A stretch of 64,000 bases of DNA from Streptomyces sp. CG 926 (GTDB lineage Bacteria; Actinomycetota; Actinomycetes; Streptomycetales; Streptomycetaceae), in the NCBI RefSeq assembly GCF_003148825.1, contig NZ_QGGZ01000013.1, forward strand, positions 62,001 to 126,000, in the 5' to 3' direction. A program made the position numbers and the translations under genes. The notes below the pieces were generated by a model. That model had not been told where the DNA came from. It was given only the letters and a program-made list of their open reading frames with translations, and did no database searches. Positions 8,963 through 17,003 of the stretch are shown piece after piece (the first letter of the stretch is position 1; the number at the start of each line of letters is the position of its first letter).

Positions 8963-10873
8963 ATGCGCCCAGTACTGTCGCCCGCCCGGACTTCCCTGAC
9001 CGTACTGGCGTTGCTCGCCGCCGTATTCGCCCTGCTCGTCGGAGGGGCGGGTTCGGCTTCTGCGCACGCGAGTCTCAGCGGCTCGGACCCCGCCGACAGC
9101 AGCGTGTTGAAGGAGGCGCCGCGGCAGGTCACGCTCACCTTCACCGAGTCCGTGACCTTCTCCGAGGATTCGGTGCGGGTGCTTTCGCCGGAGAACCAGC
9201 GGGTGAACCCGGCCCCAGCGGAGCACGTGGACGGCAAGGGCAACACGGCGCGGGTGCAGTTGTCGGACGGGCTGTCCGAGGGCACCTACACGGTGGCCTG
9301 GCGGGTCGTCTCCGCTGACGGCCATCCCATCTCGGGTGCGTTCGTCTTCTCGATCGGCAAGCCGTCCGATACTGCCGCCGTGGTGCCGGACGGTTCGTTG
9401 GACGACTCGGCGGTCGGCCGTCTGTACGGACTCTTCCGCTACGTCGCCTACAGCGGGCTCGGGCTCCTGGTCGGAGCGGCTGCTTTCGTCGCTGTCTGCT
9501 GGTCGGATGCGGGTGCGGTTCGTGGGGTGCGCCGGATGCTGGCCTCGGGGTGGATCGTGTTGGGGGCGTCCACCGTCGCGCTCTTGTTGCTGCGCGGCCC
9601 GTACGAGACGGCCGGCGGCCTGACCTCGGTGTTCGACCTGTCACAGCTCGGCCGAACCGCCGCCGGGCGGCCCGGGCTTGCGCTGATCGTCCGGCTGGTG
9701 CTCTTGGCGGCCGCTGCCGTGCTGCTCAAGTGGTGTGCCGTCCGGATGCGGAGTCAAGGCGATGGAGCCGAACCGCGAGGCATCGGAACGCGTGTCCGCT
9801 GGACCGGGGTGGTACTCGCCGTGGCGTTGGCGTTCACCTGGGCCGCCGCCGAGCACGCCTCCGCCGGCATCCAGGTGCCGCTCGCCATGCCCGTCGCCGT
9901 GCTTCACCTGCTGGCCATGGGGGTCTGGCTGGGCGGCCTGATCACCCTGGTGATCGTCCTTCGGTGTGCGGGTTCGGGTGGCGGTGTGGTTCCGGCTTCT
10001 GTCGTCGGCCGTTTCTCCACGTTGGCATTCGCTGCCGTTGCCGTGCTGGTCGGCACGGGCGTGTACCAGTCCTGGCGGCAGGTCGGCTCCTGGGGTGCGC
10101 TGACCACCACGTCGTACGGAAAGACCCTCGTCGTGAAGGTCGCTGTCGTGGTCCTCGTCCTGTGGGTCGCGTCGTTCTCGCGCCGTTGGACCGCCCGCTT
10201 CCTGCACGAGACGGCTCCGGCCGTCGAGACGCGGACGGTACGGGAGCCCGAGCTGGTGGAGGCGACCGTTGGGGCACCGGCGGCTCCGGCGGCTCGGGCA
10301 GCGACGGATCAAGGTGGCGTGCCCGATGCGCCCGGTGGCGGAGAGGTGCCCGACGTCGACGCACATCGGCGCCGGCTGCGCCGGACCGTCGCCGTCGAGG
10401 CGGTGCTCGGCGTCGTGGTCCTGGCGCTGTCCACCCTGCTGACCGGCACCCAGCCCAGCCGTGCCGAGGGCGAGATCGCGGCTGCGGTGGCAGCGGCGGC
10501 GCAGGAGCCGCAAGCCAAGGTGGCCACGGTGCCCTTCGACATGGGCAAGCCCGGCCACCAGGGCAAGGTGCAGGTCACCCTGGCACCTGGACGCGTCGGG
10601 GAGAACACGGTCGAGGCCGTGGTGTTCAGCGCCGACGGTGGTCTCGCGAGCGTTCCCGAACTCCGGCTCTCGCTCACACAGGAGAAGCTGGGAATCGGGC
10701 CGATCGACGCCAAGCTCAAGGATCAGAAGGGGTTCTGGGCCGTCTACGACCTGCAGCTGCCCATGCCCGGCGAGTGGACCTTGAACATCACGGTGCGTAC
10801 GAGTGAGATCGACCAGGTCACCGTGCGCGGGAGCGTCGACATCACGCCGGTGCCGGGGCGACCGGCGAAGTAG
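8963..10873 (+). CDS. Copper resistance CopC-CopD fusion protein
   Basis: This 636-residue membrane protein joins two known copper proteins. Residues 1-34 are a signal sequence ending ASA; the mature end begins HASLSG, giving the N-terminal copper-ligand His typical of CopC. The CopC barrel follows (SSVLKEAPRQVTLTF, SADGHPISGAF with the second His). About eight membrane helices from residue 150 to 420 form the CopD domain (LHLLAMGVWLGGLITL is its hallmark). After a charged linker a further helix (residues 470-490) leads to an extracellular beta domain of about 130 residues resembling YtkA/CopC-like modules. It likely binds copper outside and moves it across the membrane. A 19-bp hairpin at its stop separates it from ycnI. 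Confidence 0.92.
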   Translation: MRPVLSPARTSLTVLALLAAVFALLVGGAGSASAHASLSGSDPADSSVLKEAPRQVTLTFTESVTFSEDSVRVLSPENQRVNPAPAEHVDGKGNTARVQLSDGLSEGTYTVAWRVVSADGHPISGAFVFSIGKPSDTAAVVPDGSLDDSAVGRLYGLFRYVAYSGLGLLVGAAAFVAVCWSDAGAVRGVRRMLASGWIVLGASTVALLLLRGPYETAGGLTSVFDLSQLGRTAAGRPGLALIVRLVLLAAAAVLLKWCAVRMRSQGDGAEPRGIGTRVRWTGVVLAVALAFTWAAAEHASAGIQVPLAMPVAVLHLLAMGVWLGGLITLVIVLRCAGSGGGVVPASVVGRFSTLAFAAVAVLVGTGVYQSWRQVGSWGALTTTSYGKTLVVKVAVVVLVLWVASFSRRWTARFLHETAPAVETRTVREPELVEATVGAPAAPAARAATDQGGVPDAPGGGEVPDVDAHRRRLRRTVAVEAVLGVVVLALSTLLTGTQPSRAEGEIAAAVAAAAQEPQAKVATVPFDMGKPGHQGKVQVTLAPGRVGENTVEAVVFSADGGLASVPELRLSLTQEKLGIGPIDAKLKDQKGFWAVYDLQLPMPGEWTLNITVRTSEIDQVTVRGSVDITPVPGRPAK

Positions 10874-10896
10874 TCCACCGGTCGCCCCGGCACCGG
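10847..10896. terminator. Strong bidirectional terminator between copC-copD and ycnI
   Basis: Two perfectly complementary 19-base arms (10847-10865, starting CCGGTGCCGGGG, and 10878-10896) flank a 12-base loop containing the copC-copD stop codon. It lies between converging genes, and its stability makes it the clearest terminator in the window. Confidence 0.8.
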
Positions 10897-10904
10897 TCGG
10901 TCGG

Positions 10905-11633
10905 TCAGGTCTGGCGGCCTCGGCGCGTCCACCAGAAGGCGCCCGCACCGCCGAGAACGACGACGGCCGCGACCGCTGCCACGACGATGCCCGTGTTGCC
11001 TTCCGAATCCTCCGCAGCCGTCTTCTGCGTGTCAGGGGCCGGGGTGGGCGCCGGCGGAGCGGCGGAGGACGGCTGCGCGCTCGGGGCGCTCGGCGTCGGT
11101 GTGGGTGACGGGCTCGGGGCGATCGGCTTGGCGCCGGGCGCGGCGGGTTGCAGCTTCAGGATCGGGGCCGGGTTGTCGACCTTCTGGCCGTCCGTCGGGG
11201 TCTCGATCCACCGGGAGACCTTGCCGTCGCTGTAGGTCTCCAGGGTCTTGAACGCGAGGGACTTCGCGTCGGGCAGTTGGCGCACCGTGATGCTGTACTC
11301 GGCGTCGGTGCCGGTTGCCAGCGCCGCCCCTCCGACGCTGTACCCATCGGGGGTGGCGGTGAACTTCCAGTCCTTTGGCGCTTCCTTGAGGGCTACGGCG
11401 TCCGGGGCAATGCCTTCGGGGAGAACGACGCGCAGCTCCGTGATGCCTGCGGTGTCCGACTCCGCCTCGGAGGTGAAGGACAGGGTGACGTTCTCGGCGA
11501 GGGCGCGCGGCTCGGAGGCGGAGACCTCGGCGTGGGCGACCGCCGGTCCGGCCGCGAGGCCCAGGAGCACCGTCGCGCCGACGGCGGCGAGGCCGAGGCG
11601 GCGGAGCTGGGGGTGATGGTGCGAGGTGTGCAT
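10905..11633 (-). CDS. YcnI-like copper-binding protein (DUF1775)
   Basis: The 242-residue protein has a His-rich start (MHTSHHHPQ), a signal peptide ending AVA and a mature end beginning HAEVSAS, the conserved N-terminal His of YcnI proteins that helps bind Cu(II). The DUF1775 domain follows to about residue 160 (FTSEAESDTAGITELRVVLP, WKFTATPDGYSVGG, SRWIE), then a long Pro/Ser/Ala linker and a C-terminal membrane anchor (IVVAAVAAVVVLGGAGAFWW, then RRGR). It therefore displays the copper site outside the membrane. It converges with copC-copD, a typical pairing for copper handling in Gram-positives. Confidence 0.9.
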   Translation of the reverse strand: MHTSHHHPQLRRLGLAAVGATVLLGLAAGPAVAHAEVSASEPRALAENVTLSFTSEAESDTAGITELRVVLPEGIAPDAVALKEAPKDWKFTATPDGYSVGGAALATGTDAEYSITVRQLPDAKSLAFKTLETYSDGKVSRWIETPTDGQKVDNPAPILKLQPAAPGAKPIAPSPSPTPTPSAPSAQPSSAAPPAPTPAPDTQKTAAEDSEGNTGIVVAAVAAVVVLGGAGAFWWTRRGRQT

Positions 11634-11681
11634 GCTGAAGGAACCCTCTCGGTACGTGGAGCGGGCCTCTGGGGTGACCGT

Positions 11682-12347
11682 TCAGCCCGCCGGGATCAGG
11701 GGATCGTCTTCTGCACATCGGAGGGGAGGGCCCCGGCGGACCACTGTGTCCTGGAGCATCGTGCTCACCAGCGGCCGGGGGGTACGAACATCGAGCGGGA
11801 GGCGGTGGGTTCGAGGGTACGGACGGAGCCGCGACCGGCAGAGGTCACCGAGCGCCGCAGCGGCGGCCGCAACGGCCCTGTGCGCCCAGCGGCCCACCGT
11901 CTCCGGCAGGCGGCTGAGCGCCCGGTCCGCGCGGTACATCAGCACAGCCATGACGCCGGCGGCCACACCATGGACCGCCGTCATCACCCACGCGCTGTGG
12001 TGCGCCGTACGCACGATGTGCGTTAAGGCGTTGTGGGCCCCGTCATGTTCGTGGTGGACCGGCTGCTGCGCCGACAGGGCCCGGTGCAGGACGAGTTGAG
12101 CGGCTCCTGTGGCCGCGGCGACGTGCCACCAAGGTCGGGACCTCGCTGCAACGAGCCATGACAGGGCGGACACGCACACCGCTCCGCCGGCCATCCGCCG
12201 CCAGGCGACCGGGTCTCCCGAGGCCAGGGGATGGCCCGCGGCCGCCAACACCGAGCTGAGCAGAACGAACATGGCGGCCCGCAGCCACCGTCCGCTCGGC
12301 CGCTCGGGCTGCGGACGCGAGCGCATCCCTGCTGGGGCTCCGGTCAT
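11682..12347 (-). CDS. Integral membrane protein of unknown function
   Basis: This 221-residue polytopic protein has about four or five membrane segments (AAMFVLLSSVLAAAGHPLA, AGGAVCVSALSWLVAA, HVAAATGAAQLVLHRAL, AWVMTAVHGVAAGVMAVLMY). It has conserved-looking histidines (QQPVHHEHDGAHNALTH) between helices 3 and 4 and a basic C-terminal tail. The architecture matches the unknown membrane proteins at 13665-14597 and 30377-31054, also encoded beside copper genes, so a role in periplasmic metal handling is plausible but unproven. I chose ATG 12347; the frame is open to 12479, which would overlap the upstream PepSY gene by 44 bases. Confidence 0.65.
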   Translation of the reverse strand: MTGAPAGMRSRPQPERPSGRWLRAAMFVLLSSVLAAAGHPLASGDPVAWRRMAGGAVCVSALSWLVAARSRPWWHVAAATGAAQLVLHRALSAQQPVHHEHDGAHNALTHIVRTAHHSAWVMTAVHGVAAGVMAVLMYRADRALSRLPETVGRWAHRAVAAAAAALGDLCRSRLRPYPRTHRLPLDVRTPRPLVSTMLQDTVVRRGPPLRCAEDDPLIPAG

Positions 12348-12435
12348 GTCCGGCTCATCATCCACCGGGCACCGCTGCCCACGAGCCCCAACTGTCAATT
12401 GAGGAGCAGTTTTCCGTGTCGGGGACGGCTTCTGG

Positions 12436-13878
12436 TCAGGTGGTACGGCCTCCTCGAAGGAGGCCGACCGACACGTCAACGACGATGAACGCGGCCAGGG
12501 TCAATCCCAGGACCGGCAGGGCCCAGCCGAGCACGACAACGGCCGGGACGCCCGCAAGGATCACCGGCGTCGGCAGCCCCCTCCATGCACCGCGGGCGGG
12601 TGCCTTGCCGAAATGGGCCGCACGGTCTTCACGGGAGGGCCGGCGTAGCCACCACATGCGGTATCCCCAGCCGGTGATGAGGATCAGGCCGACGGCGATC
12701 GCGGCCAGTACGACCTGGTTCGCGATCCCGAAGAGGACGCCCATGTGCGCCTGCGTACCGAGCTTGCTCAGCTTGGCCGGCGCAGGATAGTCGGCCCACC
12801 TGGTGCGGGACGTGACTTCGCCGCTGGAGGTGTCCACGGCCACCTGGTCGTAGTGGACCGGCCACGTGTTGTCGGTCTGAGCCACGACCCAGGCACGCGA
12901 GGCATCGCGTGGTGGTGTCACCGTGACCGTGCCGCTCAGGCCGGCGCCACGGGCGACCGCGAGCGCGGCGTCGAAATCCGCCGGATCTCCCGTCAGACCC
13001 GCGGGTGTCGCGCCGTGCTGGGAGTGCCCGGCGTGTTCGCCGCCTTCCGTACGAGGGGGCTGCTGGGGCTCGGGCAGCACTGTGTCCAACTCCGGCGCAC
13101 GCCCCTTGACCGCGGTGAGCAACTGCCCGAACCGGTCGCCCGCATAGTGGGACCACGTCAGGCCGGTGGCACTGAGGAAGAGCAGGCCGAGGGCGAGCCA
13201 GATCCCGGTCGCGGCGTGTCGACTGCGCGTACGTCGCACCCCGCGGGCGGTGCGGTCGGGGAGGAACAGGGACCGCGCACGCCGCATGCCCTTCCTCCGG
13301 TTGCGGCCGATCCACAGGACGAGTCCACCGGCCACGAGCACCCACAGCCAGCTGGCGGCGGTCTCCGAATAGAGCCGCCCCGTCTCTCCCAGAAGCAGGT
13401 TGCGGTGCAGGTCGTCCAGCCACGTGGTCAGCGGTGTCTTCCCGAACCGCGTCGTCAGATCGCCCTGGACCCGGGCGGTGTAAGGGTCGACGAAGACCGT
13501 GCGCTGCTTCTCCCCGAGACCGGGGACGGCCAGTACGACCCGAGTGGTCGCATCAGGTTCGGCCGGGGTGACGACCGAGGCCAGAGCGCCGTCGGGGTAA
13601 CCGGCGCGTGCGGCGGCGATTTGCTCCGCCAGCGGGCGGGACTCGTCGCCCACCCTCGCGACGCTCAGGCGGTCGCCGTAGACGAGCTGGTCGAGTTGGG
13701 GAGTGACGGTGTAGGCCAGCCCCGTGAGCGCGGCGGTGAGCAGGAACGGGGCGACGAACACCCCTGCGTAGAAGTGGAGCCGGACCAGCAGGGCCCGTAG
13801 GCCCTTTCGAGTTCGTCCGGATGGCTCCGGGGCGGGGGCCGAATCTCTGGACGGAACGTGCTCGATGGTCGAAGACAT
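12436..13878 (-). CDS. PepSY-domain transmembrane protein
   Basis: The 480-residue protein has the PepSY_TM layout: a first helix after LRALLVRLHFYAGVFVAPFL (the conserved LHFYAG signature), an extracellular PepSY domain (QIAAARAGYPDGALASVVTP), LDDLHRNLLLGETGR, two central helices, a second PepSY-like region (FDAALAVARGAGL) and two last helices (LTTAALTG- and AHMGVLFGIANQ-type). An extracellular His cluster (GGEHAGHSQHGA) may bind metal. Relatives are linked to siderophore or copper reduction at the membrane. ATG 13878 follows GGAGGA at ideal spacing. An inverted repeat at 12446-12466 overlaps the last codons. Confidence 0.88.
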   Translation of the reverse strand: MSSTIEHVPSRDSAPAPEPSGRTRKGLRALLVRLHFYAGVFVAPFLLTAALTGLAYTVTPQLDQLVYGDRLSVARVGDESRPLAEQIAAARAGYPDGALASVVTPAEPDATTRVVLAVPGLGEKQRTVFVDPYTARVQGDLTTRFGKTPLTTWLDDLHRNLLLGETGRLYSETAASWLWVLVAGGLVLWIGRNRRKGMRRARSLFLPDRTARGVRRTRSRHAATGIWLALGLLFLSATGLTWSHYAGDRFGQLLTAVKGRAPELDTVLPEPQQPPRTEGGEHAGHSQHGATPAGLTGDPADFDAALAVARGAGLSGTVTVTPPRDASRAWVVAQTDNTWPVHYDQVAVDTSSGEVTSRTRWADYPAPAKLSKLGTQAHMGVLFGIANQVVLAAIAVGLILITGWGYRMWWLRRPSREDRAAHFGKAPARGAWRGLPTPVILAGVPAVVVLGWALPVLGLTLAAFIVVDVSVGLLRGGRTT

Positions 13879-14597
13879 GTCTGTCCTCCGGTGGAGGCAC
13901 GCGTAGCCGGGTCGGGTGCGCATGCGGCGAAGTCGGTCTCGGTGAGGGGAGCTGCCAGGGGGAGTGGCAGCTCAGGAGCGTTCACCGGAGGGCCTCTTCG
14001 CGGACGGAGGGTGGCGAGACGTACGCCGTAGCGGGCGGGCAGGGGTGGGGAGTGAGGGGCTCGGTCGGTGTTCGGCGATGGGAGGAGCGGGCGTGGGGTG
14101 GCGAGGCGTACGGGGCGCAGCAGCAGAGCGGCGAGGTGGCGGAGCAGCGCCTCCCCGTAGATGACGTACAGGGCGGCCCCCAGCGTGGCCAGCCCGTGAG
14201 CCAGCGCCATCGCCGAGCTCATCGTGGGCATGCCGCTCTCGCCGATCGCATCCATACCTGAGTGGACTTCGGCCAGATGACCCGTCGAGGCGTGACGTGT
14301 GTGCGCCGAGGATCCCGATGCCGTCAGGTGGGGTCCGGTGGTGAGCGCGTGGAGGGCGAGGTGCAGGCCGTACTGGAGGGCAGCGAGGGCCATGGCGGTG
14401 CGAGCGAAGGTACGGTGGCGGGTCGCGCAGAGTGCGGTGCACGGTACGGCGGCGGCTACGAGGAGCAATCCGTACCCGGTGGCATCCGGTGGCTGCCCGC
14501 CCGCCGCGATGTGGCTCACCAATCCCAGGGCAAGGCAAACGCCGGAGGCGAGCAAGCCGTTGAGGGCCTGCCTCAACCAGAGTTCCGGACCACTCAC
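13665..14597 (-). CDS. Integral membrane protein with unusually long overlap into the PepSY gene
   Basis: The first 165 residues form about five membrane segments (GLLASGVCLALGLVSHIAAG, GLLLVAAAVPCTALCA, AMALAALQYGLHLALHAL, MALAHGLATLGAALYVIYGE) with a His-containing loop (SAHTRHASTGHLAEVHSG), similar in layout to the gene at 11682-12347. The frame stays open to 13665, so its last 70 residues overlap the PepSY gene. That tail is Arg/Pro/Ser-rich and looks non-coding in this frame. Either a short frameshift hides the true stop near 13900, or the overlap is real. The start is GTG at 14597. It probably forms an operon with the PepSY gene. Confidence 0.6.
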   Translation of the reverse strand: MSGPELWLRQALNGLLASGVCLALGLVSHIAAGGQPPDATGYGLLLVAAAVPCTALCATRHRTFARTAMALAALQYGLHLALHALTTGPHLTASGSSAHTRHASTGHLAEVHSGMDAIGESGMPTMSSAMALAHGLATLGAALYVIYGEALLRHLAALLLRPVRLATPRPLLPSPNTDRAPHSPPLPARYGVRLATLRPRRGPPVNAPELPLPLAAPLTETDFAACAPDPATRASTGGQTCLRPSSTFRPEIRPPPRSHPDELERAYGPCWSGSTSTQGCSSPRSCSPPRSRGWPTPSLPNSTSSSTATA

Positions 14598-14726
14598 CCA
14601 CGCAAACTATCCGGCCATTTCCGGCATTTCTGCTCGCGCGGCCGCGGCTGCCCAAAACGGCCGACGAATGCAGCAACGGTTCACCCGCTCCGTGCGAAGG
14701 CGCGCCGGGTGGCTTGTCCGTCCTGC

Positions 14727-14746
14727 CGAGTGGGCATGCCCACTCG
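14727..14746. promoter_or_regulatory. Perfect 20-bp palindrome, candidate operator
   Basis: The sequence CGAGTGGGCA is followed directly by its exact reverse complement. It lies 57 bases before the Cys-rich gene at 14803 and 130 bases before the divergent membrane-protein gene (14597). With no loop and no T-run, it fits an operator for a dimeric repressor better than a terminator. Confidence 0.5.
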
Positions 14747-14802
14747 TGCAAGGGGCGTGACGGTTCGCAACGCCAACGGACAGCAAGCGAAGGGTACGTG
14801 TG

Positions 14803-15018
14803 ATGGCCGACAGCAGTTCCCTGACACCGATAGCCACCTTCTGCGGCAAGTGCGACTGCGGCTGCCCGCAGCTGTTCGTCGACGAGTCCGCGCCGGCCGA
14901 TCGGCGTGTGGTGATCACCGACGACTTCGGGCAGCGCGTCGAGATGAGTGCCGACCAGTTCGGTTCGCTCGTGGAGGAGGCCAAGGCGGGACGGCTCGAC
15001 GCCGTCGTGTCGGCCTAG
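14803..15018 (+). CDS. Small cysteine-rich protein, candidate metal-binding
   Basis: This 71-residue cytoplasmic protein carries CGKCDCGC near residues 14-21, four cysteines in eight residues, a typical soft-metal or zinc-binding arrangement. An acidic, conserved-looking segment follows (VVITDDFGQRVEMSADQF) and a helix. GAAGGG lies 8 bases before the ATG; GTG at 14800 is a possible alternative start. It converges with the CmtR-like regulator gene 10 bases downstream and has a palindrome in front of it. I do not know a named family. Metal buffering or signalling is an inference from the Cys cluster and the setting. Confidence 0.7.
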   Translation: MADSSSLTPIATFCGKCDCGCPQLFVDESAPADRRVVITDDFGQRVEMSADQFGSLVEEAKAGRLDAVVSA

Positions 15019-15027
15019 CTGCGGCGT

Positions 15028-15366
15028 TCAGTCGCAGCAGGCGTTCGTGTCGGCGGTCGCGCACGTCCGGTCCGCTTCGACCGCCAGCACCGCGGAGCTC
15101 AGGTCTCCCAGCGCGTGACCGAGGCGGGCATCGGCGAGTTCGTACCGGGTCCGGCGCCCGTCGGGCACTGCGACGACCAGACCGCAGTCCCGCAGGCAGG
15201 CCAAATGGTTCGACAGGCGGGTGCGGGAGATCCCCAGGGCATCGGCGAAGTCCGAGGGGTAGCCGGGCTCCTGCTGGAGCGCGAGCAGGATGCGGCAGCG
15301 AATGGGGTCGGCCAGCGCGCGGCCGAACCGCGCGAGCGCCTCGATGTCCGTGTCGGTGGTCAGCAC
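15028..15366 (-). CDS. cmtR: CmtR-like ArsR/SmtB family metal sensor
   Basis: The 112-residue protein closely follows mycobacterial CmtR, the Cd/Pb sensor: ALARFGRALADPIRCRILLAL, the recognition helix SRTRLSNHLACLRDCGLV with both metal-ligand cysteines (HLACLRDCG, equivalent to CmtR Cys57 and Cys61), and a third Cys in the tail (EADRTCAT, near the position of Cys102). The tail ends in an extra Cys pair (NACCD). Metal binding should release it from DNA. It starts at GTG 15366, only a few bases from a likely -10 (CTGTACTGT), so the mRNA may be leaderless. Its promoter carries the same operator block as two other loci in this window. Confidence 0.88.
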   Translation of the reverse strand: MLTTDTDIEALARFGRALADPIRCRILLALQQEPGYPSDFADALGISRTRLSNHLACLRDCGLVVAVPDGRRTRYELADARLGHALGDLSSAVLAVEADRTCATADTNACCD

Positions 15367-15372
15367 ATCCCC

Positions 15373-15398
15373 ACAGTACAGGGGATCCTGAATTCATG
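15373..15398 (-). promoter_or_regulatory. Shared metal-regulon promoter/operator, copy 1
   Basis: On the minus strand the sequence reads AATTCAGGAT, three bases, then CTGTACTGT. The first part belongs to a near-palindrome CCTGAATTCATG at 15387-15398. The same AATTCAGGAT-3-(C/A)TGTA arrangement occurs at 21811 and 38261. The second element is placed as a -10 box for the CmtR-like gene, so a bound repressor would cover the promoter. Confidence 0.6.
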
Positions 15399-15480
15399 CA
15401 GTGGTGAACTGGTTGTGTCTGGCGCCGCCGGGCGCCAGGTACGTAGTCTGCCTGTCCTTCGCCGATGGGGAGGAATCGTG

Positions 15481-15705
15481 GTGCGGTGGGTCCAGCGTGA
15501 GTGGGTGAACCCGGACGGTCGGCGGATGTGCGCGATCGTGACGGAAGCCATGGCCGCCCTGTCCGACGAGGAGCTTCGCCTGGGCTTCGCGCTCATGCAC
15601 GGCGTGCCGTACACCGGTACCCAGGACAGCTCCGTCGCGTCGGAGCCGCCGGGGTGCGCCGAGGCGGCCCGGCGGGCGGCCGGGGACGGGCAGGCCGACG
15701 GATAG
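15481..15705 (+). CDS. Small hypothetical protein
   Basis: This 74-residue, mostly hydrophilic protein (VRWVQREWVNPDGRRMCAIV, then EAMAALSDEELRLGFALMHG) has no membrane segment and one Cys. GGGGAGG lies 7 bases before GTG 15481; GTG 15478 would also be in frame. It converges with the MFS gene 24 bases downstream. I do not recognise it. Confidence 0.5.
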   Translation: MRWVQREWVNPDGRRMCAIVTEAMAALSDEELRLGFALMHGVPYTGTQDSSVASEPPGCAEAARRAAGDGQADG

Positions 15706-15728
15706 CGGCCGACCTGCCCGTACGACGG

Positions 15729-17003
15729 CTACGCCCCGACCGGAACGGGGCGCGGCGCGGACAGCCGGCCGGTACGTGTCAGCCCGGCGAGGGCAGCCGT
15801 GCACGCGAAGCCGACCACGGCCAGGACGAGCCAGGCGAGGGCCGGGTGCGCGCCGGTCCGTGCCGTTCCCAACAGGGCGCCGGTGGCGAGGTTCCCGAGG
15901 GTGATCCCCACGCCGCAGACGGTGTTGTAGAGGCCGTAGTGGGTGGCCACCCAGCGGCCGCCCGCGAGGGCGACGATGGTGTCCATCTCGAACGGGTACA
16001 GCACCGCCGTGGCGACGGCGAGGAGTCCGGCGCACGCCAGGAGAGGGATGACGGCCGCGGCAGCCGCCCACCCCTGCGCGGCCGGCCCGGCCGAAGAGCT
16101 GAGCAGGGGTGGGAGGAAGGCTGCGCCCATGAGGGCCATACCCGCGCACAGGCACCGCGCAGGGCTCCAGACCCGCTTGCACCATGCGGTGATGCGCAGC
16201 TGCCCCAGGATGGCGACGCCCCCCGAGACGACGAACAGGGCGCTGGTCGCGGCGGTGGCGAAGGTGCCCTCGCCCGCGAGGCGTTCGACCTCCAGGGGCA
16301 GTGCCAGGTAGATCTGGAACGACAGGACGTACGAGCCGCTCATGGCCAGGGAGAACAGCCAGAAGGTCCGGTTGCGGAGCACGGTGCCGGCCTGCTCGCG
16401 CAGCGCCGGCCGGTCCTCGCGCGGGCCGGATGCGTTCTGCGGCAGGCGTCGGAGTTGCAGCAGGGTGAGCGCGGCGAAGACCGCCGAGGCGACCGTGCAG
16501 GTCAGGGGGAAGGAGACCGAGGTCAGTGCGAGCCCGACGAGCGGGCCGAGGAGGATGCCCCCCTGGTAGAAGACGTTGAAGAGGGCGAAGGCGTCCACCC
16601 GGCGCTCGCCCGCCTCCGCGGCCACGTAGGCCCGGACCGCCGGGTTGAACAGGGCGCCCGCCAGTCCCGTGGCCGCGGACGCGGCGACCAGGGCCGGCAG
16701 GGTGTCGGCGAACGCGAGCGCGGCGAAGCCGACGGTGCGCAGGGTGCAGCCCGCCACGATCAGCGGCTTGAAGCCGAGGCGGTCGGCGAGCATCCCGCCG
16801 ACGAGGAACATGCCCTGCTGGGAGAGGTTGCGTACGCCGAGGATCAGCCCGACCGCCCAGGTGGCGAGCGCCAGGCTGCCGGAGAGGTGGGCGGCCAGGT
16901 AGGGCATGAGCATGTAGAAGCCGAGGTTGATGCTCAGCTGGTTGACGAGCAGCAACTGCACGGTGGCGTCGAAGGAGCGGTACTGCTTCCAGGTCTGCCT
17001 CAT
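15729..17003 (-). CDS. MFS exporter coupled to a cysteine-synthase-like gene
   Basis: The 424-residue protein has twelve predicted helices of the major facilitator superfamily. MFS loops are visible: GGMLADRLGFKPLIVAG (motif A between helices 2 and 3) and NPAVRAYVAAEAGER. The ATG overlaps the upstream PLP enzyme stop (ATGA), so the two are translationally coupled. The likely cargo is therefore the enzyme's product, an amino acid or derived metallophore-like compound. The transport class is well supported; the substrate is inferred only. Confidence 0.85.
   Translation of the reverse strand: MRQTWKQYRSFDATVQLLLVNQLSINLGFYMLMPYLAAHLSGSLALATWAVGLILGVRNLSQQGMFLVGGMLADRLGFKPLIVAGCTLRTVGFAALAFADTLPALVAASAATGLAGALFNPAVRAYVAAEAGERRVDAFALFNVFYQGGILLGPLVGLALTSVSFPLTCTVASAVFAALTLLQLRRLPQNASGPREDRPALREQAGTVLRNRTFWLFSLAMSGSYVLSFQIYLALPLEVERLAGEGTFATAATSALFVVSGGVAILGQLRITAWCKRVWSPARCLCAGMALMGAAFLPPLLSSSAGPAAQGWAAAAAVIPLLACAGLLAVATAVLYPFEMDTIVALAGGRWVATHYGLYNTVCGVGITLGNLATGALLGTARTGAHPALAWLVLAVVGFACTAALAGLTRTGRLSAPRPVPVGA

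Noticed and set aside
12446..12466. Nine-base hairpin CGGCCTCCT/AGGAGGCCG at the end of the PepSY gene
   Set aside because: It lies within the last codons, the 3-base loop is tight, and the downstream gene on the same strand is probably co-transcribed; attenuation is possible but unsupported.
15419..15438. Hairpin CTGGCGCC/GGCGCCAG between the CmtR-like gene and the small gene at 15481
   Set aside because: No gene ends here and it fits neither the shared operator nor a promoter element; left uninterpreted.
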